This document shows, piece after piece, positions 1 through 9,072 of a DNA stretch of 64,000 nt. This DNA is from Geobacter sp. (GTDB lineage Bacteria; Desulfobacterota; Desulfuromonadia; Geobacterales; Pseudopelobacteraceae), in contig WKKS01000004.1 of assembly GCA_009684515.1 (NCBI GenBank), forward strand, positions 248,001 through 312,000. The letters are read 5' to 3'. The position numbers and the translations under genes were made by a program. Under the pieces are notes generated by a model. It was not told the DNA's origin. It saw nothing but the letters and a program-made list of their open reading frames with translations, and did no database searches. Numbering within the stretch: the stretch's first letter is position 1; each line of letters opens with the position of its first letter.

Positions 1-360
1 GGTTGCCAGAATCAACTTGTCATATTCGATGAAACTGTTCCCGGCGCCGGCGCTGGTTTTGAGTTCGACCCGCCTGTTCTTCCGATCAATCGCAACCGCT
101 TCGGTTTCGGTAAGAACCTCAACCCCTTTGACCTTCCAGAAAAAGGCGGGATCACGCACAACTCCGACCGGCGTGCTCATCAGCTCCTTCTCGTCACAGA
201 CCGTATCTGAAACGAAGTAAGGAATGCCGCAGGCCCCGTAGGAGATGAAACTCCCCCGGTCAATCACCGTAATGGAAGCCTCAGGATTCATCCGTTTTGC
301 TTTTGCGGCCGCCTTGGCTCCGGCGGCATTTGCTCCGATGATGACAATTCGCAGAGTCAT
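1..360 (-). CDS. FAD-dependent pyridine nucleotide-disulfide oxidoreductase, CoA-disulfide reductase/NADH oxidase type (partial)
   Basis: The reverse strand reads 120 codons from an ATG at 360 and runs off the left edge. The N-terminus is a Rossmann FAD-binding fold (TLRIVIIGANAAGAKAA), followed by a redox-active cysteine in SYGACGIPYFVS, the SxxxCG arrangement of CoA-disulfide reductases and NADH oxidases/persulfide reductases. This family uses NAD(P)H to reduce CoA disulfide, CoA persulfide or oxygen. Only the first quarter to fifth of the expected 450-560 residues is present, so a C-terminal rhodanese domain cannot be checked. A candidate sigma-70 promoter lies at 440-468. The family is secure; the substrate is not. 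Confidence 0.8.
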   Translation of the reverse strand, partial: MTLRIVIIGANAAGAKAAAKAKRMNPEASITVIDRGSFISYGACGIPYFVSDTVCDEKELMSTPVGVVRDPAFFWKVKGVEVLTETEAVAIDRKNRRVELKTSAGAGNSFIEYDKLILAT

Positions 361-439
361 GGGGTGAAACTCCTTCGCTTTGGAATGACTGGCAGAACAG
401 GCCAATAAATCACACTTCATGAATTACGTGATTATGCAC

Positions 440-468
440 AAAATACAATTCAATTATATGTATGTCAA
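440..468 (-). promoter_or_regulatory. Candidate sigma-70 promoter for the oxidoreductase gene
   Basis: On the reverse strand a perfect -35 TTGACA (463-468) is followed after 17 bp by TATTTT (440-445). It points at the ATG at 360, leaving a leader of about 75 nt. The remainder of the 239-nt gap up to the CDF gene is AT-rich and shows nothing else I can name. Confidence 0.45.
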
Positions 469-599
469 TATGTTTGCTGGAAAATCCAGATATGCAGCCT
501 TAACGCTCCAAGACTGAAAAAGATGGATAGTGGAATTTGGCTCTGGGATGGGAATCATGGATTCAAACTGCAAATACTGCTGCGCAGGCCTGTATCTGA

Positions 600-1529
600 T
601 CAATGCCCGTGCCCGCTGCAAGCGGCGCCCCGCTCACTGTGGCTGAACTCTTTGATCAGCGGACCGCCGTTGCAGGCCGAACAATCGAACTGGATTGTGG
701 TATGGGTGATGTGGAAGTGATGCTGCAGTTCATGTTCAATGCTCTGCATCAGTTGGCTGCGTTGACCGTCATAGCCCGGTTCAATTTCGATGTGGGCCGA
801 CAGGGCAAAAATGTGCGAGCAGACCGCCCAGAGGTTGAGATGATGGACATCCGAGACCCCATCCAGCGATCGAATCCGCTCCGCCACCAGTTCGACCGAC
901 AAACCGCGCGGGACCCCTTCCATCAGGATATGGACCGCATCCCGCAAGACCCTGAAAGCGCCCACCAGAATCAGTAGACCGATGGCAATCGAGATGACCG
1001 GATCGGCCTGATACCAGCCGGTATAATGCATCAGCACGGCGCCGACAATCACTCCGACCGAAGCGGCCGCATCCCCGAGGACATGCAGAAAAGCGCTGCG
1101 CACATTCAAATCATCATGGGCGTGGCCATGCAATCCCTTGGCAGCCAGCAGATTGGCAATCAAACCGAGTACCGCGACCACCAGCATCGGAATCGTTTTG
1201 ACCTCTTCCGGCGAAATCAGCCGCAGACTCCCTTCATACAGAATCCCCAGGGCCATCAGAAAAACGGTCAGGCCGTTAACCAGGGAAGCCAGCACCTCGG
1301 CCCGGTGCAGACCGAATGAGTGCTGCTCGCCGGGAGGCTGCGCGGCCAGCTTGATGGCTCCCAGTGACAGCGCCAGGGCGAACAGATCCAGAAAGACGTG
1401 CCCCGCATCGGACAACAGCGCCAGGGAGTTGGACCAGATACCGCCGATAATTTCCGCCACCAAAGTGATGGCGGTAAGAATAATCGCAAAAACCAAGCGT
1501 CTGGATATGAGATTGTCTAGATATGACAT
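600..1529 (-). CDS. Cation diffusion facilitator (CDF) metal exporter
   Basis: A 309-residue inner-membrane Zn/Co/Cd(II)-proton antiporter of the CDF family (CzcD/ZitB-like). About six membrane segments are visible. The metal-site motifs are LLSDAGHVFLD in the second segment and HVLGDAAASVG in the fifth (HxxxD pairs). A cytoplasmic C-terminal domain of about 90 residues follows (GVSDVHHLNLWAV). The extreme C-terminus adds a Cys/His-rich tail (CSACNGG, CSGHGH) that could bind metal; such tails vary within the family. The start is supported by TGGAGG 8 nt upstream. Length is normal. The metal cannot be assigned from sequence. Confidence 0.9.
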   Translation of the reverse strand: MSYLDNLISRRLVFAIILTAITLVAEIIGGIWSNSLALLSDAGHVFLDLFALALSLGAIKLAAQPPGEQHSFGLHRAEVLASLVNGLTVFLMALGILYEGSLRLISPEEVKTIPMLVVAVLGLIANLLAAKGLHGHAHDDLNVRSAFLHVLGDAAASVGVIVGAVLMHYTGWYQADPVISIAIGLLILVGAFRVLRDAVHILMEGVPRGLSVELVAERIRSLDGVSDVHHLNLWAVCSHIFALSAHIEIEPGYDGQRSQLMQSIEHELQHHFHITHTTIQFDCSACNGGPLIKEFSHSERGAACSGHGH

Positions 1530-1616
1530 CAGAGCGCCTCCATCAAACTAACGGCTGTCATGATTGTACTCACCTTTCCACCGAAAAGCCAACCATCACA
1601 AACCAACTCTACACGC

Positions 1617-2363
1617 TCAATCCAGAGCCACTACAAATCCTCCGGTGATCAACCTGTCCGCCGAGCGCTGCTGCAACTGCTCCGCCTCTTTCAGTGACGG
1701 ATAGTTTCCGGCGCGGACCCTGTAAAAGCGGCTGCCGTTGACGACCGCCTCCTGAATTGAGGAGCTGCCATAGCGCTGCTTGACCTCAGCCGCCAGTCTC
1801 CGGGCATTTTCATACATTCCGAAAGCGCCCACCTGGATGCCGAATGAACCTCTGTCGTAGCTTGCCGGAACCTGATATGCGGTCCTGCCGCTGACGGAAT
1901 TGTCGAGATAACCGAGCGCTTCGATTTTTACCGGAGCGGTGCCGCATCCGACAATATCCAGGTCCCTGGCGGCCGAGTAGGAAAGATCAATAATTCTCCC
2001 CTCCACAAACGGGCCGCGGTCGTTGATCCGCACCACCGCCTCGCGGCCGTTGTCGCGGTTGCGGACTTTGACATAGACCCCCAGCGGCAGGGTCTTGTGG
2101 GCGGCGGTCATGGCATACATGTCGTATGTTTCGCCGTTGCTGGTCGTCCGGCCGTGAAAATCGCTGCCGTACCAGCTGGCGATGCCGGACTGGACAAAAC
2201 CTTCGTGGCTGGCAAGCGGTTCATAACGCTCGCCGTTGATGGTGTAGGGGCGCTGTCCGGCTTTGCGGGTCGATGATGAATCTGGTCGATGTGAATAGCG
2301 CTCGTACCCGCCGCACGAGGCCAGCAGGGACGTTAACATCAGAACAATGATAAACCTGAACAA
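1617..2363 (-). CDS. rlpA: RlpA-family septal ring lytic transglycosylase lipoprotein
   Basis: A 248-residue lipoprotein. It has a short signal sequence with lipobox (TSLLASC), a double-psi beta-barrel domain with GIASWYGSDFHGRTTSNGE and RINDRGPF including the catalytic-type Asp, and a C-terminal SPOR domain (SFGIQVGAFGMYENA) that binds denuded septal glycan. RlpA cleaves or binds naked peptidoglycan strands at the division septum. The start codon is TTG, chosen because GGAGGGG sits 7 nt upstream and because it supplies the basic n-region of the signal; the next in-frame ATG would lose it. A second RlpA-like gene without SPOR lies at 45290-45766. Confidence 0.87.
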   Translation of the reverse strand: MFRFIIVLMLTSLLASCGGYERYSHRPDSSSTRKAGQRPYTINGERYEPLASHEGFVQSGIASWYGSDFHGRTTSNGETYDMYAMTAAHKTLPLGVYVKVRNRDNGREAVVRINDRGPFVEGRIIDLSYSAARDLDIVGCGTAPVKIEALGYLDNSVSGRTAYQVPASYDRGSFGIQVGAFGMYENARRLAAEVKQRYGSSSIQEAVVNGSRFYRVRAGNYPSLKEAEQLQQRSADRLITGGFVVALD

Positions 2364-2397
2364 TATTTCCCCTCCGTTTCAGATTTCCGGCAAAATT

Positions 2398-2940
2398 TCA
2401 CCGAGTCCCGATTCTGACCTGGATGGCCGTTTCCAGAGATACTTCGCCGATCGTCAGGTAAAGAATGCCTTCCGTAATGGTGACCGACCAGTTGATCGAG
2501 CGCTCCAAGCTGGCCGCCACCACGGCAATGAAGGGCTGATCAATGACGATGACGGTCAGATTGTCCAGCCGTTCCAGCTTGGACAGATGCTGCTGTTCCC
2601 AGTTGGCAAGGTTTTTTCCGCACAACAGCAGCGCGGTCCGTTCCGAATGCCGGCTGGCCTTGATAATGCGATCCGGATCGGGCAGGCCGACCTCCACGCA
2701 GAGCTGCACCCTTCCGTCGCCGCTTTTGACCCAGAGATCCGGTTCGTCGGTAGCGCTGATTCCTTTGGTAAAGAGCAGCTCGGGTTCGTAAAAGATGGCG
2801 TATGCCAGCAGACGGGCCACCAGTCGCTCGGCTGTTTCCGAGGGGTGCTGGGCAACGGTAGTCTGCAGGGATTCGTAAACGCCGCGGTCGATATCCGACA
2901 ACTGGACGGAAGCTTTGTAAATTGTGGATGGTAATGCCAT
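2398..2940 (-). CDS. yaeQ: YaeQ family protein
   Basis: A 180-residue cytoplasmic protein. The hallmark opening ALPSTIYKASVQLSDIDRGVYE, the central ETAERLVARLLAYAIFYEP and the EPDLWVKSGDG segment identify the YaeQ family, which has a PD-(D/E)XK nuclease-like fold but no firmly established biochemical role. The ATG at 2940 is preferred over the upstream codon at 3015, because the intervening 25 residues look unlike the family and the homologous start is MALPSTIYK. It is not obviously in an operon with rlpA, 35 nt downstream on the same strand, although cotranscription is possible. Confidence 0.88.
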   Translation of the reverse strand: MALPSTIYKASVQLSDIDRGVYESLQTTVAQHPSETAERLVARLLAYAIFYEPELLFTKGISATDEPDLWVKSGDGRVQLCVEVGLPDPDRIIKASRHSERTALLLCGKNLANWEQQHLSKLERLDNLTVIVIDQPFIAVVAASLERSINWSVTITEGILYLTIGEVSLETAIQVRIGTR

Positions 2941-3047
2941 GTGGGTGGATATCCTCGCAATTGACTGAATGCACATTCGAGGAGAGAGTATGGGGTATCG
3001 GAAATCAAACTTCAACCCGCATCGTTAATATTTGATTCACCAAAATC

Positions 3048-3077
3048 AAAAAAAGGGGCCGACCAATGGCCAACCCC
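3048..3077 (-). terminator. Rho-independent terminator after the glycine-zipper lipoprotein gene
   Basis: The arms GGGGCCGACC (3055-3064) and GGCCAACCCC (3068-3077) form a 10-bp stem, including G-U pairs, with a 3-nt loop. In the reverse direction they are followed by a run of seven T (A-run 3048-3054). It lies about 50 nt past the stop at 3125. Confidence 0.75.
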
Positions 3078-3124
3078 TCGATGTTTGATGCATTTGTGCG
3101 CCTGACCGGCAGATGCACGTATAA

Positions 3125-3739
3125 TTACTGCACCGTGAAGGAACTCTCCCGCGAATCCTTTCCCGCCGCTGACTTGATGGTGGTGATCACCCGATATTTA
3201 CCTTTTTTAGCGTCAGCAGCCAGGATCAGCGGGACCGATGACTGATATGTTCCGGGAGTGCGGCTGACATTGGCTTCCGGACTTCCGATCAGTTCACCAT
3301 TGAGCGTGACTTCGCGCGACTCCGTAATCGCAATCTCGTTTTCGCTGGATGGCGACATAACCGCGTAAGATGTCACAAGATTTACCGTACCACCCTGTGC
3401 CAGGACTGAAGGCTTGGCATCCGCACTTTCGATTCTTACAACTGTACCGGCAGATGGTGAGTAGGCATATTTGTTTGATGTTTCCTGAGCATCCTTCTTC
3501 TTGTCAACCGTGTAATTGCCGATTACTCCGCCAAGCACCGCACCGGCCAGCCCACCGATAAGAGCGCCCTTGGTGCGGGAACCCTCACCGGCCAGAACCG
3601 CCCCCGCAACTGCTCCGGTAACACCGCCAAGCCCGGCCCCGGTGGCCGCTCCCTTATGCTCTTCCGATACAGTGACACAACCGGAAGCCCCCAAAACAAA
3701 TGCTGCAAGTGTAAACAGCGCTGCAATTTTCATTTTCAT
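3125..3739 (-). CDS. Glycine-zipper lipoprotein
   Basis: A 204-residue outer-membrane-type lipoprotein with the lipobox GASGC and then two glycine-zipper stretches (AATGAGLGGVTGAVAGAVL and ALIGGLAGAVLGGVIG), as in SlyB/OsmB-like proteins. The C-terminal 110 residues form a beta-rich domain (VVRIESADAKPSVLAQGG, SREVTLNGELIG). The start at 3739 has AGGGAGG 6 nt upstream; an ORF extension to 3814 lacks signal character. Function is unknown: glycine-zipper lipoproteins are usually envelope-stability or stress proteins, which is inference here. It appears monocistronic, since a terminator follows at 3048-3077. Confidence 0.75.
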   Translation of the reverse strand: MKMKIAALFTLAAFVLGASGCVTVSEEHKGAATGAGLGGVTGAVAGAVLAGEGSRTKGALIGGLAGAVLGGVIGNYTVDKKKDAQETSNKYAYSPSAGTVVRIESADAKPSVLAQGGTVNLVTSYAVMSPSSENEIAITESREVTLNGELIGSPEANVSRTPGTYQSSVPLILAADAKKGKYRVITTIKSAAGKDSRESSFTVQ

Positions 3740-3893
3740 TTTTTGCCTCCCTTGTTCATTCAGTAACAATTGGCGACTTACATCTGTCTGGCAACTATAA
3801 AACACAATTGCCATTTGTCAAATATCGATAAAATTTAAATATACTGGCGGGTTTGGCTGCCGGTCTTGACCTTGTGACTTGTAACTTACAAGC

Positions 3894-4472
3894 TTACGGC
3901 ACGACCTTAACCTCGGTCCCCACCCGCAACCGCCGCGCCAGCCCCATGCCATCCTCATTATCCATCACAAAGCAGCCGCCGGTCACCCGCCGACCAACCC
4001 TTTTGGGATTGTTGTTGCCATGAATCCGGTAGATCGCCCCTTTCCAGGTGCTGTGCGACATGGAAATCTTGAAAGGGCCCATGTAGTTGAGGGGATGACC
4101 GGGCGGCACCGCAGAGGGGAGATTGATGCCGCGTTCGCGAAACACCTGCCGCGAGTAGGGGGTCGGATACCACCAGGGATTGAATTGAATGCCGGTCACG
4201 CGGCCAAGGCCAAGCGGAAAGGTTTTTAGCCCGACGACTGCGGTTCCGACCGGATATTCCGCCACCTGAACCAGCTCCCCTGCGGCTTTTTTCTCGTAGA
4301 GCGTCAGCAGATTCCGACTGATGCTGATCTCCACGTAGTATGATGCTCCGGATTCGCTTTTGACGGAATCCACTCCGCCGGTTCGGCTCGCCGGAGTGAT
4401 CCCGGCAGTAAACGCAGGAAGCGCGGAAAGAATAGTAATGATCAATATTGGAAGAACATGACTGAATTTCAT
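3894..4472 (-). CDS. L,D-transpeptidase (YkuD domain), periplasmic
   Basis: A 192-residue protein with an N-terminal signal peptide (about residues 1-22) and a YkuD domain. The catalytic region has IHGNN (His151) and TGGCFVMDN (Cys167); the usual SHGCIR(M/L) has become TGGCFVM, keeping the nucleophile but altering its neighbours. Such enzymes make 3-3 peptidoglycan cross-links or attach lipoproteins to peptidoglycan. The start ATG at 4472 has only a weak ribosome site. The 246-nt gap upstream (4473-4718) contains a short hairpin at 4602-4623 and the multicopper-oxidase terminator at 4675-4706. Confident for the family; the exact reaction is unassigned. Confidence 0.85.
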   Translation of the reverse strand: MKFSHVLPILIITILSALPAFTAGITPASRTGGVDSVKSESGASYYVEISISRNLLTLYEKKAAGELVQVAEYPVGTAVVGLKTFPLGLGRVTGIQFNPWWYPTPYSRQVFRERGINLPSAVPPGHPLNYMGPFKISMSHSTWKGAIYRIHGNNNPKRVGRRVTGGCFVMDNEDGMGLARRLRVGTEVKVVP

Positions 4473-4674
4473 AACAGATCCGGTTGAGAGAGAAATTTAT
4501 TCCCATGACATCGCCATGCCCCATTCTACCACGTATCAGGGCCGCGCCTCCAAACAGAATCATCAGTTTTGCTGTCGGGCCGCATCTGTTCAAAACGAAG
4601 AAAGGGCCCTCATCGGGGCCCTTCCGCACATCATTGCCGATATCGGCAACTTTCATTTGAACTGTTGAGGCAGA

Positions 4675-4706
4675 AATTCCGGAGAGGAATTACCCTCTCC
4701 GGAATT
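4675..4706 (-). terminator. Hairpin terminator after the multicopper oxidase gene
   Basis: A perfect 13-bp inverted repeat (4675-4687 with 4694-4706; core CCGGAGAGG/CCTCTCCGG) with a 6-nt loop lies just past the stop at 4719. The T-tract on the reverse strand is short, so efficiency is uncertain. A second 8-bp GC hairpin follows at 4602-4623. Confidence 0.6.
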
Positions 4707-4718
4707 CAGTTAATCGAC

Positions 4719-7700
4719 TTATGGATTGGTGGTTCTTGGGAACGGCACCGCATTCACCCAGGCGGAGGAAATGATGGCACCGTTGTTTGACCGGATCCGG
4801 TAGTAGTAGGCGGTGTTTCTGGCCAAACCGGTCTGGGTCAGTGTTGTTGTGTTGGCTGCAGGGTTCACGGTATTGAGGCCTGCCGTAAACGCTGCGTTGG
4901 TCGCACGCTGAATCGTGAAACCGGTTTCGTTACTTGAAAGATCCTGCCAGGCGAGGACAATTGTCCGGTTGTTGCCATTGCCGTTAGGACCGTTTGTCGC
5001 AGTAAAGTTACCTGGAGCAACCGGCATCGCCGGAACAATTACGGCAACACTGTTTGAGAAGCCGGACGTGCCAACGAGGTTCACTGCTGCAACACGATAT
5101 GCGTAGGTGGTGCCGAGCGCAACAGTGTTGTCAACGAAGGTCACATTGCCGGTGCCGTTCAGGACCGGCGCTGTGGCGATCTGGACGAATGCGCCGCCGT
5201 TTGTGGCGCGTTGAATAACGAAACCGGATTCGTTAGTGGCATTATCGCGCCAGGTCAGGCTGATCTGCGGACCGGCCTGAAGTGCAGCAGTCAGGGTGGT
5301 CGGCGCAGCAGGCAGGGAACCCAGAGTCAGCGGCAGTGAAACCGATGAGACGGTCATGCTTGGGAATTCGGCTCCGTAGCCGACAGTGTTTTGAGCCACA
5401 ACCTGGTACCTGACGACCGCATTGGCGTTGTATGTCGACGGATCGGTAAGTGTACGTGGCCCGGTTGTGTTCTGCAGATTAAGTGGCGACGGGCTGGTTC
5501 CGACATCGGTCCAATTAATGCCGTCGGTCGTTTTCTGCACCAGGAAGCCGGTCTCGTTAATGGAATTGTCGGTCCAGGCCAGCACCAGCCTGCGGTTGTT
5601 GCCATTTCCGGTGACTGAAGACGTCAGACTGCTGGCAGCTTTCGGCGGCACAGCCACCGATACCGGTCGCATCATATCCATCTCTTCATGGCTCAGAATG
5701 TGGCAGTGCCAGACGTACTCCCAGCCGAAGTTTACAAGCTGGTTGGTGATTGGCGTGGTCGGGATGCCCAGGACATCGATGTTGTTGAACATGGCGGTCG
5801 AACCTATCGGCATCATCGGGTTCAACGGACGGATGCTGTTCGGAATTTCAAACGGCAGCGCCGGAATGACCGGGCGGAGCGCCACGATGGTATCTTCCAG
5901 CGGGCTGACCCGGACGGTGTCTTTCCAACCCAGTTCATTGGCATCCGGCTTGATGATGATGTTGTCCCAGGTTACGCGGTTCAACAATTGAACGTCGTAC
6001 AGGTGGAAGTGGATCGGGTGTGTGTCCACCCCGTTGTGGGTAATTTTCCAGATCTGGGTGCCGTCCTGGGTGCTGATTGGTGCAATTGTTGTGTTAGCCA
6101 GATCGTACTTCGGCAGGTTAGTGGCATTGATCAGTTCGGTAGATGGATTAACATACGGATAAAGAGTGACGTTCTGGTTGGCCGGAGTGGCCGGAACGGT
6201 CTCGATACCGATGTTGGCTGTCATGCGGCCGAACTCGTCGAAGGCAACTGCATTCATCTCGTCGTGAAGCGCTTTTGGCTCCAATGGGAGCTGGAACTTA
6301 ACAGTAGGTGCAAACAGTGTATTGAATCCGAACAGATTGCCGCCCTGGTCGAAAATGCGTGCCAAACCGTCACACCTGTTAACTGTCGGGCCAACAACAT
6401 TGCACCAGCTGTTGGAGGCGAAGGTTGTGCCATAGGCCGAGTTGTAGTCGGACTGACCGACTATGATCGGATGCTGGCTGGACTCGAATACGCCAGTGCC
6501 CGTTGCATTGTGCGCAAAGGCAGCCTGCAGATTTGCCAGCATTGTCGGATCGACGTAATTGGGTGTCGCGATACCGCCGCTGCCCGACACCTTGACCTGC
6601 ATCACAGTGCGGGTATTGGGGCCGTAGCCCGGCAGGACGCCAGGGGCGCCGACCGGCCACAGATCCGGAGCGCCGGTGTAGTAATCGTAAGTGGAAACCC
6701 TGGCCGGATAGGCGGCCGGTGCGTCATTGTAGAGGATCAGCGTCTTGCCGGCAAACTGGGAGAAATCGACGATCACGTCGGCTCTTTCGGCGGGAGCCAG
6801 AGCCAGGGAATGCTGGTCCACGTTGCCGACATCAAAACGGGTCGGGTCGATGATCCAAGTGATCGGCTGGTTTGGAATCACAGTCGGAGCCGGCAGGAAA
6901 CCCCCTTCGGAACCGATCTGGAGCCAGGCCGGTCCGGCAGGGCTTACCAGGGTATCAGGTGTCGGAAAAATGTTCGGGTCGAGCTGGGCGGCGGCCAATT
7001 CTGTGGCTTTCAGTGCAACCTCGCTATCTGTCCCGGTTGTCGGATCAGCCACATACCACTGCAGGTTGAAGAAGCGGTCATTGGCCGCATTCAAAATCCG
7101 CAGACGGTAGGGCTTGGGATCAACAGTGGTCGTCGGATACGCCGTTCCGTTGACGATCGGGGTGTCGTTGAACTGCTCCATGCCGACCGAAATATTGGGT
7201 GTGCCCGGGATCAGGGGCGGCTCGCAGAACGGGTCAACCGGATACTGCCAGGTGGCCGGAATATCGGCGTTGCATGGCGTGGCCAGCGCGGTCGTAAAGC
7301 CGGTGGCCGGATCCATGTTGTAATACGGGTTGGCTATCGGCGGATACTGCGGTGTGGCTGGCGGCCAGAACCAGGGACCGTACATCCAGCGGCCATAGGC
7401 ACTTATGCCGCTCATGTCACCGGGGTTCTGGGCAGGCATGTAAACGTGGTGATACCATAGGTCGCCCTCTTTACCCCAACGGGTGTAGTCCCAGGTCGGA
7501 TCCAGTGCGGCCATCTGGGCAGCGTCCGGGACAAAGGTTCTGTCCTGGATTACCAGCGGAATCTGATCGGCGGGAATCAGCCCACTGCTGATCAGTGACT
7601 TCTCCATATTATCGGCAATCAGGTACCCGGCCGCTTCGCCGGCATAGACGTTAAGGCGGGTGATGCCCCAGGCGTGGTCGTGGTAGAACATCAACCTGGC

Positions 7701-8786
7701 GCTCTGCTGGTTGGTGTAGTAGAAGGTCGAGCAGCCGTCGTTGGCAGCCGAGCAGTTAGGCACGCCAGGGACGTTGTTCATGTCGGGAACGGTGCCGACG
7801 CTAACGCCCTGCGGCCAGGCGGTGTTCTCATTAGCCGGTGTGATCCACTGGTGCGGAGTGCCGTCACTGATCCAGGGGGTGATACCGCCATGCAGATGCA
7901 GAGTAGCCCGGTTATCTTTGAAACAATCCGGGTTGCTGTCCTTGGTGGCGCTGGTGCAGGCGGGGTTGCGCACCATGTCGTCAACTGTGCCCATATTCAT
8001 CGGGTCCATCATGTTCATGGGGCCCATACCGGAGCCCATCATGGATGAATCTACCGGCAGGAACAGATTGCCGCCGGACCCTTTGGGGAGAAGGTTGTAG
8101 AAAACGATTCTGACCGGCCTGTCCTTGGTGGCAGCGACCAGCGGTCCCAGGTAGTGGGGGTCGTCAACACCGAAGGCTTGCGAACCGTCCGGCATCAGAA
8201 CCGGCACGGAGGTGCCGTCGGGCATGTCGTTCATCAATGGAACCTGTTTGCCGGGGAAAGCCGGAGTAGAGAGCTGCACGTATTCGCGCAGCAGCGTTCC
8301 GGCCGGCGGCAAAGATGAATTCATCCGCTCCCGGTGCTGCACCAGGGCGATGACATAATAATCAGCGTCGGGACCATGACCTCCGGCGGTTGTGAAGGTC
8401 GTGGTATCGGGCACCGCCAGCGGCAAGTATTGACCCAGGTTGTTTTTGGCAACGTCGCAGTTACCAGGAGCAGGAGCCACAACAGAAGGGTTGCACAGCA
8501 GCGGAAGCCCGTCCTGGAACTTCTTGATACCGCCGGTTGCGCTCACATTGAGACAGGTCTCTGTGGCAGGACATCCGGCATTGGTGGTGCAGGCGGTCGT
8601 GGTGGTGACTGAGCACGTGCCGGGAGTGATAATTGGCAGTTGACTGAGTGCCCAGTTCGGGTACGGTCCAAAATAGTGGGGGATTTTTGTTTCATCGACG
8701 GCTTGCGCTGAAGGCGGGCCGCTTGCAAAAAGGGCGATCACCAACATCGTCAGGCACATGATGATCGTAATTCTCTGCCTGTTCAT
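4719..8786 (-). CDS. Giant multicopper oxidase with fibronectin type III domains (OmpB/OmpC-like)
   Basis: A secreted 1355-residue protein. The signal peptide covers about residues 1-30. The four copper-ligand clusters of multicopper oxidases are present: TLHLHGG near 295, FYHDHAWG near 367, THPIHFHLYD near 919 and WHCHILSHEEMDMM near 1026. The spacing between the second and third is much larger than in laccases. Three fibronectin-III repeats follow (about 1050-1140, 1155-1245, 1250-1355; recurring NETGFxIQ core). In Geobacter sulfurreducens the comparable OmpB and OmpC are outer-membrane-associated and needed for Fe(III)/Mn(IV) oxide reduction (established for those proteins; inferred here). 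The ATG at 8786 has AAGGAGGA in place; an ATG at 8804 lies upstream of that site. Confidence 0.88.
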   Translation of the reverse strand: MNRQRITIIMCLTMLVIALFASGPPSAQAVDETKIPHYFGPYPNWALSQLPIITPGTCSVTTTTACTTNAGCPATETCLNVSATGGIKKFQDGLPLLCNPSVVAPAPGNCDVAKNNLGQYLPLAVPDTTTFTTAGGHGPDADYYVIALVQHRERMNSSLPPAGTLLREYVQLSTPAFPGKQVPLMNDMPDGTSVPVLMPDGSQAFGVDDPHYLGPLVAATKDRPVRIVFYNLLPKGSGGNLFLPVDSSMMGSGMGPMNMMDPMNMGTVDDMVRNPACTSATKDSNPDCFKDNRATLHLHGGITPWISDGTPHQWITPANENTAWPQGVSVGTVPDMNNVPGVPNCSAANDGCSTFYYTNQQSARLMFYHDHAWGITRLNVYAGEAAGYLIADNMEKSLISSGLIPADQIPLVIQDRTFVPDAAQMAALDPTWDYTRWGKEGDLWYHHVYMPAQNPGDMSGISAYGRWMYGPWFWPPATPQYPPIANPYYNMDPATGFTTALATPCNADIPATWQYPVDPFCEPPLIPGTPNISVGMEQFNDTPIVNGTAYPTTTVDPKPYRLRILNAANDRFFNLQWYVADPTTGTDSEVALKATELAAAQLDPNIFPTPDTLVSPAGPAWLQIGSEGGFLPAPTVIPNQPITWIIDPTRFDVGNVDQHSLALAPAERADVIVDFSQFAGKTLILYNDAPAAYPARVSTYDYYTGAPDLWPVGAPGVLPGYGPNTRTVMQVKVSGSGGIATPNYVDPTMLANLQAAFAHNATGTGVFESSQHPIIVGQSDYNSAYGTTFASNSWCNVVGPTVNRCDGLARIFDQGGNLFGFNTLFAPTVKFQLPLEPKALHDEMNAVAFDEFGRMTANIGIETVPATPANQNVTLYPYVNPSTELINATNLPKYDLANTTIAPISTQDGTQIWKITHNGVDTHPIHFHLYDVQLLNRVTWDNIIIKPDANELGWKDTVRVSPLEDTIVALRPVIPALPFEIPNSIRPLNPMMPIGSTAMFNNIDVLGIPTTPITNQLVNFGWEYVWHCHILSHEEMDMMRPVSVAVPPKAASSLTSSVTGNGNNRRLVLAWTDNSINETGFLVQKTTDGINWTDVGTSPSPLNLQNTTGPRTLTDPSTYNANAVVRYQVVAQNTVGYGAEFPSMTVSSVSLPLTLGSLPAAPTTLTAALQAGPQISLTWRDNATNESGFVIQRATNGGAFVQIATAPVLNGTGNVTFVDNTVALGTTYAYRVAAVNLVGTSGFSNSVAVIVPAMPVAPGNFTATNGPNGNGNNRTIVLAWQDLSSNETGFTIQRATNAAFTAGLNTVNPAANTTTLTQTGLARNTAYYYRIRSNNGAIISSAWVNAVPFPRTTNP

Positions 8787-8850
8787 AACTTCCTCCTTAT
8801 TCATTCATTTAGCCTGTTTTCACATCGTTACGAACTCAAAACGGTGCTGG

Positions 8851-9072
8851 TTACTTTTTGCCCTGGGACTGATGCCTCTTGGCCTGCCCTTTTTTCTGTA
8901 CTTCAAGCCTTTTTTTGTCCTGCTCAAGCTTGCCCTGCATGGCCTTTCTGGCGTTTTTCAGGCCTTGCGGAACATTCTGTTTGCCAGTCGCTGCCGCCGG
9001 AGCGGCATTTGCTGCCACGATCAGCGATGTTGATAAAAACAACCCTACTGCCACTGCAAGTAATCTTTTCAT
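8851..9072 (-). CDS. Small basic secreted protein upstream of the multicopper oxidase
   Basis: A 73-residue protein with a clear signal peptide (MKRLLAVAVGLFLSTSLIV...ANA, cleavage near residue 23). The mature part of about 50 residues is very rich in Lys/Gln/Arg (KNARKAMQGKLEQDKKRLE) and probably one amphipathic helix. GGGGG/AGGT lies upstream of the ATG. It ends 64 nt before the oxidase start on the same strand, so the two are probably cotranscribed and the small protein may be an accessory factor of the oxidase. No family is recognised. Confidence 0.65.
   Translation of the reverse strand: MKRLLAVAVGLFLSTSLIVAANAAPAAATGKQNVPQGLKNARKAMQGKLEQDKKRLEVQKKGQAKRHQSQGKK

Noticed and set aside
5688..7460. 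590-codon plus-strand reading frame
   Set aside because: Lies wholly antisense to the multicopper oxidase, has no ribosome site or family-like motifs, and arises from the codon bias of the GC-rich gene.
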